A stretch of 64,000 bases of DNA from Malaya genurostris (Eukaryota > Arthropoda > Insecta > Diptera > Culicidae), in assembly GCF_030247185.1 (NCBI RefSeq), contig NC_080572.1:120333928-120397927 (forward strand), written 5' to 3'. The notes under the pieces were generated by a model. It was given only the letters and a program-made list of their open reading frames with translations. It was not told where the DNA came from and searched no databases. A program made the translations under genes and the position numbers. Positions 20,945 to 32,728 of the stretch are shown here, in pieces (position 1 is the stretch's first letter; every line of letters starts with the position of its first letter).

Positions 20945-22288
20945 CAAATCCTATTCTGACAGGTGACTATGAAACAATCGTTTAATCATGTTTCGAGATG
21001 AATGAAAGTCGAAGACATTGGAACAGTTGTTGAATGTTCGGCACATACTGGAGAATGGCTCATTATAACCATAATTTGTTCTTGCAACAGGTAATCTCAG
21101 GGTGGGAACGAAGATTGCGTCGATTAATGTCGAGATTAATCAACTGCAAGAGTTCGGGACAATCGATACGTGATTGAAGCAAATCAGCAACGAAAGTTGC
21201 CTTGGGGACATTCCGACGATTGAATAACCGATCAAGATGAATAAGCTTACAGCGATCTATGTAACTAGGAAGATTAGTAGGATCCCTCCACGGTAGGTTA
21301 CGCAGGGCAAATCTAACAAATATATGTTGAATCTATATCGATTTGATAATGGGGTTACCAGACAACAGCTGAATATTCAAGCGTCGAGCGGACTAGAGCA
21401 CAATATAATGCTTTAAGACAATGTACATTGACGAAGCTCTTAGTAATGCGAAATACGAAACCTAAAAGCTTGGTGGCCTTAGAGATCACATAATCGATAT
21501 GACTTTTAAAATTCAACTTGGTATCAAGAGCGATACCTAAATCTTTAACGGTAGACTCTCGTTTCAATACAATCTGCGAAATGTTATAGCCGTAGATAAA
21601 TAGCGAGTGTTTGCGAGTAAACGACGTAACGGAACATTTCGAGGCACGAGTGATTCAAGCTGTGACTCTAAAAATATAGTGTCGTCGGGCGATCTTACTA
21701 GATGATATAACTTAAAATTATGTGCGAAAGATAGTTTGTGGCATTTCAATAGAAAGTTGAAATCATTGAGGTAGAGCAAGAATAAAAATGGTCCCAAATG
21801 ACTGCCTTGAAGAAGTCCAGAACCTACAGCAAACAGTATATAGTGCATGCACCGATTTTCACTAACATTTCCCGACCAATTCGAAATGATTGAAGCCAGT
21901 TGAGTAAAGATCCACTGAATCCAAGTTTTTCTAGTTTAGCAACTGCAATTTGGTGGCAATTTAGTGCGGCTATCCCACGATAATTAAATACATCAGCTTT
22001 ATTTCCCTTCTTGAAAACCGGGAAAATATTTGATGATTTCCAAATATCAGGAAAAGTTCCTGAATTGAGTGAGATATTAAACAGCATCGACAGTGGAATC
22101 AGAAGGCTGTTCGAGCACTTTTTCAATACCAAAGAAGGAATACCATCAGGCCCAGCGTTAGAAGATAGTTTCATTTTAGAACACGCTTTATCAATCATAG
22201 CTGTCGTTATGATTGGATGAGGGCCAATCGGGGAACGGCGAGGAACATCCTTCTTCGTATTACGTTCCTGATCCGAGGTGGAAATCAA
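20945..22288 (-). pseudogene. LINE reverse transcriptase fragment, frameshifted
   Basis: Frame 22288-21824 gives GPDGIPSLVLKKCSNSLL, SGTFPDIWKSSNIFPVFKKG and NYRGIAALN, the fingers part of the RT. After a gap in which the palm AFD motif is lost, 21848-21564 gives LLQGSHLGPFLFLLYLND, but the expected YADD box reads FAHNFK, so the catalytic Asp pair is gone. 21567-21355 gives STVKDLGIALDTKLNFKSHI and HCLKALYCALVRSTLEYS. A further frame to about 20945 encodes the C-terminus (YIDRCKLIHLDRLFNRRNVP, EPFSSMCRTFNNC). Three or more frame breaks make it inactive. Confidence 0.7.
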
Positions 22289-22290
22289 GT

Positions 22291-24312
22291 AGAAAATGAT
22301 AGCACTTCTGATTATATTACGGGGGTTGCATTGGTATTAAAGAACTATTAGCTATGATTATTATATAAATTTTGTTTCATGAACGTCTTTCTTTCTTTTT
22401 TCTCTTATGATTTATTATATTCCGAGGTTAAATGCTCTACGTTGCATGCTCAAAATTGGTCTTTATTTACTAGAGACGTTATCCTACATGAACATCGATT
22501 CATGAACAAAAACACAAGTGGAGCCCATACAAAGTGTTGAGATTATGCCAACAGTTTGAAGATTCATATTTTCACCAAACCCTGAAGTTGACAAGTGCTT
22601 CATAAAGTGTCACCAGCAACTTCACAGCATGTTCGAGTTGACGAAAACTGTTAACGGATCTTGTTGTGCACTTCATATCACCGATGTCATGTATGTGTCT
22701 TTATTTTTTTTGTTACAAGAATTTTCATGCGAAAGAAAATTGAACTTTTTTAAACTTAATGTCTGCAAGCACGAAGGAAATCGTCGTACTGAGCTTCGCT
22801 TTTCATTCAAAGTCAATTTTCTTCAGCCGCTAAATGTTCTATTTGCATGAAAAATGAGCTAAAGCAATCCAGTCTTAAATTTTAATATAAAAAAGAGTAA
22901 CATCATCGGCCTTGTTTTCATCGCACGAATCGTTCGTTGTTTGGAGTTAGCTACGCTTCAATCATTAATTTACATTATTAATGCCTTCTCGATTCTGTAC
23001 TGTGAAAATAAATTATTCGAAAATGAAGCACGATAAAACATGAAATCAATCTCTGAGCGCATTACAGCATTACTGTTAATTTCTCGTTAGATTTCAATTC
23101 TTAATTGATCATGTTTTATTTCTCAAACAATCACATCTTATAAGCTTCAATCATTCAAATGTTATTTCTCTTTAATTAATGTCTACAGCAATAACTTTGT
23201 TATGGAATAACCAGGTTTCGATAATCTCACCAATTAATCGTCTATTTTTCAAACCCATTGCTTTCAATTTCCATCCAATAGCAGAGCACCGTCATCTTGT
23301 TTGAAACTCAACTTCCCAGGGGACTTGTGCCGTTCAAAAAAAAAGTTACAGACAAAGACAAATAACAAGATTTTTATCCCAACATTTAATAATCCTCTTT
23401 CCCAACAAAACCACTTAACGCCAGCGGGTTCACCGGGGAAGGTCGAACGGAAGGTGCTGCTTCATTTCACGGTTCAGCTGAAGAGATCCGGATCCAGCAC
23501 GAGCGGTAGATTTGCTTCTACGGTGACACTTTGTGTTAGACAAGCGATTCGGATTGACTCTTAATGCCGGCCAGGAATTTCATGGATAGTATCAATTTGC
23601 AAGACCTTTTCGCTCCTACGCAATTTCGTGCGGATTTTACCGGTTAACCGGGCAGGTGGACTGCTCAAGTGGGCACAAGTTTATGATTGAATAATTACGG
23701 GTATCGTTCTTCCTAGCTGTACCGGTTGGCAGCCGACGACGTTAGTTCGGCAGCATGACTGAAGAGCACTGATTTTTTGCTTAACGGCCTCTTCACCGAA
23801 ATGCGCCTGGAGGCCTTCTTTCCGGAGAATACCATGCCATTTAGAATCGCACGAAATAAATCTCGCAATCGATCAATAGACCATTGATAAAATATCACAA
23901 ATCAATTTCTACTAGAAACCGGATCGTTGAAGAACATCACTAATATCTGGAATGGTAAAACATTTCGAAGAAAAACATTATTTCAAATTGCTTTTTTACC
24001 GAACTTTGCTATCAAAACTACTTTTCGTAAATGGAATTTGCTATTTTAGCTATTTGAAATGTTGTGAAAATTTCCTGTAGGGAATTTTAGAGTCTTATAC
24101 GTTCGTAAAAATTTAATTCAGCAGAAATTCTTGAACTTATTCTTTGCGCTTTGTTACTTGATCAGAGTAAATCTACCCCCCAACAAAGTATGACAGATAG
24201 ATGACGACATTACTTAAAAATACCTCTTGCGTTCAATATAGTCATCCTTCTGATACCATCGGTTAAAATCGCTACTTTGGGAAAATTGGAAGCAAGGAAA
24301 AAAAACCTGTTT
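22291..24312. other. Unassigned intergenic sequence
   Basis: AT-rich with one GC-richer patch at 23400-23560 inside an 87-codon open frame that has no recognised motif. No repeats or RNA genes seen. Confidence 0.35.
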
Positions 24313-24314
24313 TG

Positions 24315-24670
24315 ATCCACCTAGTGGTGTTATGATGCCTTTCTCATATAACTAATATTTTCATTAATATTACTAGGGGATTCTTCAAAAAACTTTTCTT
24401 TCGATATTGCATATGAACAAACAAGTTTGTTTGGGCATATATAAGCATAATTATTTAAATTTTGATCCAAATAATTAGGAATTCTTCGTTTTTGCATTTA
24501 CGCTATAAATGATTTAAAATATTTAACACATCTCACCCTACTAGTTCCGGAACCGGAAAATAGATCCGAACAAAAGTTCAAAAGCAGTTTATTTTCATAA
24601 ACTTTGGCCATTTCATATGTGTTCATGTTTGTGAAAATCGACTCAGTTGTTTCTGAGAAACTGGTCTTGT
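24315..24670 (+). repeat. Dispersed repeat of the CCTAGTGGTG family, copy 2
   Basis: Begins CCACCTAGTGGTGTTATGAT then GCCTTTCTCATATAACTAAT, and later contains AGTTCCGGAACCGGAAAATAG and TTTGTGAAAATCGACTCAG. The module order matches the copy at 10633-11330, with an AT-rich centre. Confidence 0.6.
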
Positions 24671-24724
24671 CTTAGATTGTAATTATCTTCATTTCTCCTG
24701 TCACTGCTTGATTACGCCCAAGTA

Positions 24725-25671
24725 AGGAGTGTATCGAAAATAAGCTATCTGCATACATTTGTGTTGTATGCATGTTTTTGTGATGGTTTTTTTATGCTCA
24801 GATCACAGCATGCTGTGCGTTTGGCTGTAAGTTTCCGTTTGTTTACTTGTTTTTGCGGTTGAAATTCTGTGTTTTCAAAATATCGCGGCGAAATCACCTG
24901 AAGATCTGCAAGAAGCAGAAAATCTGGAAACAAAGTGTATAACAGAAGAAGCGAGCAGCAACAAAGGCCCGGAAATTGTATTCTTTTGCAATGTCCGGAT
25001 TCATGCGTTTTGATGGACGATGAGACTTATATAAAGGAGGACTCAAAAACCCTTCCAGGTCCACAATACTTTTCTGTCGTCGTTGGGAGGGATGTGAACG
25101 ATGCGGACAGGTCGATTCAAGTGTAGAAACTCGGTCGAAAGGTACTGGTATGGCAAACAATATGTTCCTGTGGTTTGGAGTCAACCATTTTTTACACTAC
25201 TGGAACTATAAATGCAGAAATCTATCGATCTGAGTGTTTCCAGAAGAGATTGCTGCCTTTATATAAGAAGCATAGTACACCTCCACTGTTTTGGTCGGTT
25301 TTAGCTTCGGCTATAAAATATCAATCCACCAAATTGCTCTCAGCTTTGACCCATCGAACGTTACTGGACAATCGTGAATAGGGTCTTCAAGAAGACTGGT
25401 TAGGCAGCTGGGAACATGTAGGAGTTCAAAAAAATTTGGGCTCAAGCGTCCAAAAAATGCGATGCAACACTTGTCCGGAGCTCCGGATGAAGAACGTTCG
25501 ATCAAAAGTTCGAAAATTCGAGAAGGAATAACTCAAATTTCATCTGGTTTTCATTATGCTCAAGTTTAACCTCGTACAATAAAGGATCAATTTTTAGTTT
25601 AAATAAAATATCGTTTTTTTATCTTAATTGAAAAGAAAAATTTGTGGATAGCTCATTTTCGATACACTCCT
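24725..25671 (+). mobile_element. Tc1-like DNA transposon, decayed
   Basis: Left end AGGAGTGTATCGAAAATAAG and right end ATTTTCGATACACTCCT form terminal inverted repeats of about 25 bp with one mismatch. The flanks are TA on the left (24723-24724) and CA on the right (25672-25673), consistent with a TA duplication carrying one later change. At 947 bp it is shorter than intact elements (about 1.3-1.6 kb) and lacks the N-terminal half of the transposase. A fragment of what looks like that missing half, from another copy, is at 29456-29835. Confidence 0.75.
24935..25530 (+). pseudogene. Tc1-like transposase, C-terminal part, broken
   Basis: The first catalytic Asp region reads CVLMDDETYIKEDSKTLPG near 25015. 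After a stop at 25124 the frame resumes with KVLVWQTICSCGLESTIFYT near 25142 and ECFQKRLLPLYKKHSTPPLFW near 25240. The motif that should hold the second Asp (FWPDLASAHY-type) reads FWSVLASAIK, so that Asp is lost. Further pieces with KKTG and FKKIWAQASKKCDATL character lie at 25390-25530 in another frame. It is of the type called DD41D in mosquitoes, though the spacing cannot be measured on this broken copy. Confidence 0.65.
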
Positions 25672-25672
25672 C

Positions 25673-26394
25673 AGCATGTTAAGTTGCTGTCCTGCATTTT
25701 TCTACTGATTGTACAATTTAACAAGTTAGTTTATATTACTTTTCTAGTAACTGTTGTGTTATGGAAAAAGCGCAATTTTTCTTTGTTGTGCAACATATCT
25801 TCAAGTTATTACGAATATTTATTCGCAACGATTGTGCAACTGAAACAAAAAATCATGCGACGATCCCATCACAAAGGCAGTAATAAAATCAACGAAAAAA
25901 CAATTGTGAAACTCGTGAAAACTACTACGTATTGTAAACAAGAAATGGAATGACGTTTACAAAAAACATAACAAACTTAATTTCTAATGAATAAGTTTCA
26001 CATTTGATTTTCAATACAACTGCTCTTAACACAAACATAGATCTTGTAAAATAATCTGGACATGAAAAATGATAATGCTACATATTGTAGAATTGATCTT
26101 CTATGGTTTTGTAAATGAAAAGTCGACAAGGAACAGTATTTTTATGCTGCGACATGTATTCGTACGCCCGAAATTTTCAAACGCCTTTGAATTAACGTAT
26201 TTTGATGATTGTACACTAATTTCTGTGAAAATAACAGTCTATTATTTTTAATACGAATCATCGGAATGGTGTTCAAAAAACGTACATTCAAATATTCTCC
26301 AATGTTTTTCGATTTTGATCACACTAATGTTTTATTGAACCTCAGAAATCTCGAAATAAAGTTTTCTTGAATTTTTTTCCAATGTGGCATCGAT
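25673..26394 (+). repeat. 0.72-kb dispersed repeat 'F', copy 1
   Basis: Starts AGCATGTTAAGTTGCTGTCC and ends near GTGGCATCGAT. A second copy in the same orientation is at 56970-57698, similar over its whole length with only small indels. No long open frame is shared by both copies and I see no terminal inverted repeats. The Tc1-like element abuts its left end; the bases CCCAAGTA just left of that element also precede copy 2, so the transposon may have landed inside the repeat's left end. Confidence 0.8.
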
Positions 26395-27310
26395 AGTAAC
26401 AGTTAGTTGAGTAGAAAATGGTTCACGCAACGTAAGGACCAGTGCAGTAAAATTTCATTCAATTCAATTGAAATCGAATGTGAGACATACTGACGATCTC
26501 CCTACTGCAGTAAACTTCACACTATGACACATACAACGTTCGCTGACGTAACGAACGAGCAGCATTCAGTTCTACAATCGATTCTCTTCAAATCAAAGCT
26601 CAGTTTAACCACCGTCATTTGATCTCTTGAAGTAGCAAAATATCTCTTTCAATAGTGTGAGAGCGGTCTTCAAATGAGGTTCTTGTAAACATTCGAATTG
26701 GTTCAAGATAATAGATGAAAGACAACCAGATATCTGAAATATCAATTACAGAATACACATAAATTAACTGTTTCCTCCCTTCAGTTTTTATTTTTATTAC
26801 TTCGCTCCATTTATAATTCAATGAAGCAGCTAGACTACTTGGCACTTCAAACTGAACAAGTCAAACTTCAAATGACTAGGTACGATTATTCGACTGACGA
26901 TGAATTCTAGGAGCTTCACTTGAACATGGCAGCAAAAGTCAAATGAATTAGTGGGGATATGCTGACGGTCAGTGACTATAAATTTCATTTTCATATTATA
27001 TTATTAGATTGAAAATGAAATTTTACCGCACTGGTAATGACTTATATAATCTGAATAACAGGAAACTATATAAAAATAGTGCAAATAAAGCACATGATTA
27101 TTCAAGCTCAAACCATTAGCATCAAAATAAAGTGAAAAGAAATATTTTATTTTTATGATAATGTCACATAGACGAACCAAAATTTTCAAATTAAAAAAAA
27201 GAAATTTATCTTTCGATCCAACCGACAGTGCCTTCAGAGTATTCAAAACTCGACCCATAAATTAGATAATATTTTATGCATTTTTATAGAGCATTCTGTA
27301 ATGCTAGTCG
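26395..27310. other. Unassigned sequence with one small inverted repeat
   Basis: AAATTTCATTTTCA (26980-26993) and its complement (27010-27023) form a 14-bp stem. No genes recognised. Confidence 0.4.
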
Positions 27311-27969
27311 AGAATGGCACGGCACGTTTCGTTAACACCAACTCAGCGAAAACCGGTACGGTGTATTCGACGATTTCAGCTGATCTACCTGCATGTAAGT
27401 GTACTTAAGTTTTATCCGCCAACCGACGAGACCATTAAGTGCATTTGCACTTTTACGATTTCAACTGACAAGCCAAAAATGGTTCTGTCCAAACCCAGTG
27501 AACCAGCACAGGCTGCCTTCGAATGTCGTTACCTTTGGTCAAATACGGTTGCCGTGGTTATAAAAACAATGTTGGTAAGATTGTGTCAACCCCGGCCATT
27601 CTCCTAGATCAGGGCGATGTTTGGTTCTGATATTTGACAACAAAGTATATTAGCAGCTGTAACGAGGGTGGGACCTAATAAAACGAGGAATTTATTAGCG
27701 GGTCAGTTTGCCGGCAGCAAACGGCCTTTGTCTTTGGAACGGTTGACTATTATTTGTATGGAAAGGTCAAGCAAATGGCCAATAGTGTGCGTGTTAACGC
27801 AGGTCGCACGTACAACATTATGTTGTATGGTGATTTGTTCTTTAGTATGACACCAAAAACTGGCGATTTCACCGTTTCAGTTCGTTCTGAACGTTATGGT
27901 TTTTGTATTTCGAAGTTAATTCACTTAAATGTTTACATTGAGAAGACTACTTATAACTTGGATTGTTAG
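27311..27969 (+). pseudogene. Protein fossil of unknown family (multiple frames); possible viral or transposon origin
   Basis: Protein-like sequence can be followed in three frames: 27311-27410, about 27405-27555, about 27562-27630, and most convincingly 27715-27969 (TAFVFGTVDYYLYGKVKQ, then RTYNIMLYGDLFFSMTP). Alternating hydrophobic residues suggest beta strands. Base composition is more even than in the flanks and a stop lies at the natural end (27967). I do not recognise the family. A beta-rich protein with no transposase or RT motif could be an old viral structural-protein insertion, but that is a guess. Frameshifts and stops near 27410, 27560 and 27630-27680 show it is inactive. Confidence 0.35.
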
Positions 27970-29455
27970 GAACTCTAAACTTTTGACAAGTTTTAACCCT
28001 GTGGACGTTGTGAAGATATTTTGAAATATAAAGGGTGTTGCGACCAAAAAATGGTAAAATAGAAATGGCTGAAATCCATTAAACCTTCACTTAAACCATG
28101 ATGTGATATCATTTTCAAGTTCAATTAATGCAGAATAATCACAAATCAAGCTTTCTTCTTAGCGAATGCGAATTGCTGGGCCTTCGTTTGACTTATTCCA
28201 TTAAGTTTGATACTGCCTTCCCACGCCGTAAAACGTTTATCGCTGGCAACTGTCTACTGTTTTTCTCGAAGTTCCACTTGAAGATGGCTCAATGGTTTTC
28301 TATTGCACTGGCGTGTTGTGAAGGTTCTCGTCTGTCGGCACCAGACGTTATTCGTAGTATAGGGGAGACCGGGACTGGTTAGCCGGTTTGTTTTCGGAAG
28401 TTCTGTACTCTTTCTGGGTAGACTTTTTGATAAACGGTACGCTCCACCTTTTGAACACTTTTTGATGTGAAACACATCTTGTTTTTCTATATAGGGGTGC
28501 AAATCAGAAACTCAAGGAAAACTACAAGTAGAAATGTGGTCAGGTTTTAAACACTTACAGCTCAGTCCATTTTGTATCAATTATTAATATTATTTTATCA
28601 TTTTATTGGAAATATTTCTAAGTTTCGAGTTGAATGTATTAAGCCACGTATTTTCAATTATAAATGATTGAAATTTTGATTAGTAGCGAGCAGTGCCCTA
28701 TTTTGTATGCTAAAAATCTCCGGCATACCGGATTTCCCTGCCATAGACGACTGTTTTGAAGGAGTAAGCGATATATCAAAGGGAAAGCATCGCTCTGATT
28801 GGTCAATCGATGCAAATGCGAAGCTGTTGGAAGCACGCGAATCTATAAATAGAAGCAAAATTATAGCTAACGTTGCAGTCCTACGCGTAGCATGCTAGAG
28901 GTAGATTGTTGCTAGACAGCAAGACAAAAAGTGCCATAAAACGATTTGTAGCTTTAATTGATAGGCTGATCTTGTGTCATGCAAGCTTAGATAAAATTCC
29001 ATGTTATGTCATTTCGCTTGAGAAATTGACAACTTTTCTAGGGTAAATTTTCAGTGCTTACGATTAATTTCTAATTTATATAAGATAAATTCGATTGATT
29101 ATGAGAAAAAATTTATCGCTTGAACCGAAATAGCTGAGTGGTAGAGGAACTTAACGCTATAAATACAACAAAACTTGAACATAAGATTGGCGAAGAGAAG
29201 CTTAAATATCGAAATCCATATCGCAAGAATATACAAATATATAATTGCATACATTTGGGATATTTGTGTAATTTCGTCGGCTATAAAACAAATACAAATC
29301 ATAACAAACGTTGTTCGGTATTGATTCCTAATCAAGATCAATCTAAGCAGACTCTTGTACAATTGTGGGTTCAAAAGTGTGACGATTAATTGAACTCAGC
29401 TCGGTACGTTTCAAAATCTCTTCCATCCTTTCACATTCAGTTACCGTATAATGTT
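27970..29455. other. Unassigned intergenic sequence
   Basis: Short open frames at 28128-28382 and 29138-29389 lack motifs. At 29128-29150 TAGCTGAGTGGTAGAGG resembles a pol III A box but no B box follows. Confidence 0.35.
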
Positions 29456-29835
29456 TTTTGATGTTTAGAATTTGTCTTTACGTAGCTTCCACGATCCTTC
29501 TCAGTACGACCATTTTTTCTCGACAAATCGACAGTTCGACTCGTTTTTCAGCTCGATGCATGGTTGTAGACGACACTCTCAGCTCAGACGTCTCGAACGG
29601 TGAAGTTTTGATTCTGCTTGTGGCTGTTACACGTCTCTCTTTTCGACGTTTTAGTGGTTTCCGGCTTATGATTTCATTCCGATCCAGGACTCCTGGCTGT
29701 CGATGAACGCTCTTTGAACAGTTTAATTACGTAAAAGACAGTCAATTTTGCAACATTCAACAATTTCGCCTACTTTCCTTGCGAGTAAATTGGATTTTGT
29801 CGATGCTCGAGCAAAATGTTGCTCATTTTGTATCG
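29456..29835 (-). pseudogene. Tc1-like transposase N-terminal DNA-binding fragment
   Basis: On the minus strand, the frame starting near 29835 gives MSNILLEHRQNPIYSQGK, then KLLNVAKLTVFYVIKLFKER, SPGSERNHKPETTK and, across frame changes, a piece like NFTVRDV followed by YNHASS and KTSRTVDLSRKNGRTEK. These match the order of the paired helix-turn-helix region of Tc1-like transposases (ARKVAKLLNVSRSTV ... KERGSVERQPGSGRK ... NPNLSVRDVAKKL). It is probably the same family as the element at 24725, which lacks this half. Stops and frame changes show decay; the copy breaks off at 29456. Confidence 0.55.
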
Positions 29836-30657
29836 ATTCGTTTTTTTTTTCTCACAACTGAAGAGCAAGTATCCAAATCTAACAGTTTTGAAGCATGAGC
29901 AAAAAATTAACGAGTTGAAGTTGTTGAAGTGTATTTGAGTTCCTGTCATAAATTGAACCGAAAAACTATGAATCATTAATCTCATCACCTAGAGTACAAC
30001 TGAGTCATCATTTTTTGATCATGAAAAAAGTAGACGAATCCATTTTAGGTAAAATCTCTTCCTATCACTACTTTTCCTCTGTATAAAATGATTACAGTAT
30101 CTGCCTGAGGGGCGCTTCAAATTTGTTTCTGTTTATACACTTCAACCAAGTCCTTGTGTGACAGTTCCATTTCGTATCGCTAACCATATTAGAGAAAACC
30201 ATTCTTTTTTTTTCGAACGTGTGTATTTTTTTTTATCAAAGCGAAATTTGTGTGCTATCACTATGTGAATATTCAGTAAAAAAATACAATGCCATCGGAA
30301 GTCTCTGCCGTGAACCGAACAAAAAACTAAAATGACAAAAACGAAAACTGAATTAAAATTTGATAAGTTCTGGTACAACGATTTCCCGTGAACAAAACTT
30401 TATTTATTTTCTGCTTTATCCTTATAATTTTCGTTTCAAACAGGGGAAAACTAAATCTGCACTAGTGAAAATAATGCCACCATCGAAACGAACAAAAGTG
30501 ATATCTTAGCTAGACAATGCCGGAAAGAGTAGCCACAACAGGAAAGCTAATGTAGTGCAACCAACAAAGCAAACAAAAAGTGTTTCACGAATAGTGGAAA
30601 AACTGCACTGTGGAAAGCAGAAAAAATGGAAGTGCATTAAATTGAAAATAATTCGTC
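29836..30657. other. Unassigned intergenic sequence
   Basis: No repeat or ORF supported. It includes whatever promoter serves the candidate exon to the right; I see no TATA box at a fixed distance. Confidence 0.35.
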
Positions 30658-30871
30658 TCAGTTGCTGTGCTTTTTTCTTTCGAATCGAGTTTCTTTATTA
30701 AGTTCAAATCTTCGCAAAAGTTTTTTAGTTAATCTAACCGCTGCTGCTTCTTAGCTAACTCGCAAAAGTTATCAAACAAGAATCCGAAGCTCTCACATCA
30801 AAAGTCGTTGAGAAATGGCCACCAAATATGGCACACAAATTATTTACACAAATTCTCGAACCACCATCAAG
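30658..30871 (+). CDS. Candidate first exon of a host gene (5' UTR plus 19 codons, splice donor)
   Basis: An ATG at 30815 in a good insect context (GAGAAATGGCC) opens 19 codons, MATKYGTQIIYTNSRTTIK, ending at 30871 exactly before GGTAAGTTT, a consensus donor (AAG|GTAAGT, phase 0). The 150 bases upstream lack in-frame interruptions of the usual repeat families and contain TCAGT at 30658, the arthropod initiator motif; the region between could be a 5' UTR. I do not recognise the peptide. The next exon is not identifiable within the window: downstream comes the 1.2-kb satellite, which would lie in the first intron. Alternative: chance combination of ATG and donor. Confidence 0.35.
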
Positions 30872-31150
30872 GTAAGTTTACTTCAACAATCTGAAATCTA
30901 TTTGAAATGATTGAAACCAACCTAAAACTAGAAACAGTATCGTATCTCCAAATTTACACTTTGGAATTCGATATGCAAATCCGTAAATAAACCCTAAATG
31001 TAAATCAAAATTAATCTGGTAGATTCCGCTAGTTACCGAGAGCCCTATTGAGTGTGTGGTTTAGTTGAAGTAAACTTAATTCATACAGACGTAGTTGTAG
31101 CAGATATCCATCAACTCATTTTCATTGAATATTTCCATGAAAACCAAACC
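30872..31150. other. Possible start of intron 1; otherwise unassigned
   Basis: Follows the GTAAGT donor. No other features. Confidence 0.3.
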
Positions 31151-31378
<228 letters not shown>

Positions 31379-32338
31379 CGAAAAACCGAAAAACCGAAAA
31401 ACCGAAAAACCGAAAAACCGAAAAACCGAAAAACCGAAAAACCGAAAAACCGAAAAACCGAAAAACCGAAAAACCGAAAAACCGAAAAACCGAAAAACCG
31501 AAAAACCGAAAAACCGAAAAACCGAAAAACCGAAAAACCGAAAAACCGAAAAACCGAAAAACCGAAAAACCGAAAAACCGAAAAACCGAAAAACCGAAAA
31601 ACCGAAAAACCGAAAAACCGAAAAACCGAAAAACCGAAAAACCGAAAAACCGAAAAACCGAAAAACCGAAAAACCGAAAAACCGAAAAACCGAAAAACCG
31701 AAAAACCGAAAAACCGAAAAACCGAAAAACCGAAAAACCGAAAAACCGAAAAACCGAAAAACCGAAAAACCGAAAAACCGAAAAACCGAAAAACCGAAAA
31801 ACCGAAAAACCGAAAAACCGAAAAACCGAAAAACCGAAAAACCGAAAAACCGAAAAACCGAAAAACCGAAAAACCGAAAAACCGAAAAACCGAAAAACCG
31901 AAAAACCGAAAAACCGAAAAACCGAAAAACCGAAAAACCGAAAAACCGAAAAACCGAAAAACCGAAAAACCGAAAAACCGAAAAACCGAAAAACCGAAAA
32001 ACCGAAAAACCGAAAAACCGAAAAACCGAAAAACCGAAAAACCGAAAAACCGAAAAACCGAAAAACCGAAAAACCGAAAAACCGAAAAACCGAAAAACCG
32101 AAAAACCGAAAAACCGAAAAACCGAAAAACCGAAAAACCGAAAAACCGAAAAACCGAAAAACCGAAAAACCGAAAAACCGAAAAACCGAAAAACCGAAAA
32201 ACCGAAAAACCGAAAAACCGAAAAACCGAAAAACCGAAAAACCGAAAAACCGAAAAACCGAAAAACCGAAAAACCGAAAAACCGAAAAACCGAAAAACCG
32301 AAAAACCGAAAAACCGAAAAACCGAAAAACCGAAAAAC
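31379..32338. repeat. Octanucleotide satellite (CGAAAAAC)n, 120 perfect units
   Basis: Exactly 960 bases of the unit CGAAAAAC follow the hexamer array directly, with no variant unit seen. All three forward frames give the same 8-residue repeat, which is not evidence for a protein. The switch from 6 to 8 bases occurs within one unit (GAAAAC to CGAAAAAC). Confidence 0.97.
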
Positions 32339-32381
32339 GTAGCAAGTGTGAAAAAACTCATTTGTAGTAAACCAATTGTAG

Positions 32382-32453
32382 TTCGGTTTTTCGGTTTTTC
32401 GGTTTTTCAGTTTTTCGGTTTTTCGGTTTTTCGGTTTTTCGGTTTTTCGGTTC
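32382..32453. repeat. Inverted copies of the octamer (GTTTTTCG)n, about nine units
   Basis: Forty-odd bases after the main array the complement of the same octamer appears (CGGTTTTTCGGTTTTTC ...), with one variant (CAGTTTTTC). Transcripts of the region could fold back on the main array. Confidence 0.92.
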
Positions 32454-32728
32454 CAGTAATTGTGATAGCTGTGATATTGACACCATGTCGCCATCCATTT
32501 TGTATTAGTCATCTTATTGAAAATCCCTGACCTGATATTGATTAATTATTTCTCATGTTCAACAAATAAACGAATGAAAGAAAATAATGCTGACCCGCAA
32601 AAAATGCAATAATGTTCGCGAGATCAATTGTTTGAAGACCAACAAAAAAGCGACTCGACTCATCTTAAATTTCATACGTCTACAGAAACAAACAAAGCTC
32701 AGGCTCAGAATATTCGTCGAAGTGTCAA
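32454..32728. other. Unassigned sequence
   Basis: No feature recognised. Confidence 0.35.

Larger units (their letters stand above)
20392..22290 (-). mobile_element. CR1/Jockey-group LINE, 5'-truncated and decayed
   Basis: On the minus strand an RT gene fragment is followed by a 3' UTR with tandem repeats and an (AAAT)n tail at 20392-20412. The tail marks the 3' end. The 5' end is truncated within the RT, as is usual for LINE copies. The RT type (YRGIAALN, then SGVPQGS-like and RCLKALYCALVRS-like motifs) is common in mosquito LINEs; I cannot decide between the CR1 and Jockey groups. Confidence 0.7.

Noticed and set aside
29128..29150. tRNA-like A box (TAGCTGAGTGGTAGAGG)
   Set aside because: No B box at any usual distance and no cloverleaf can be folded.
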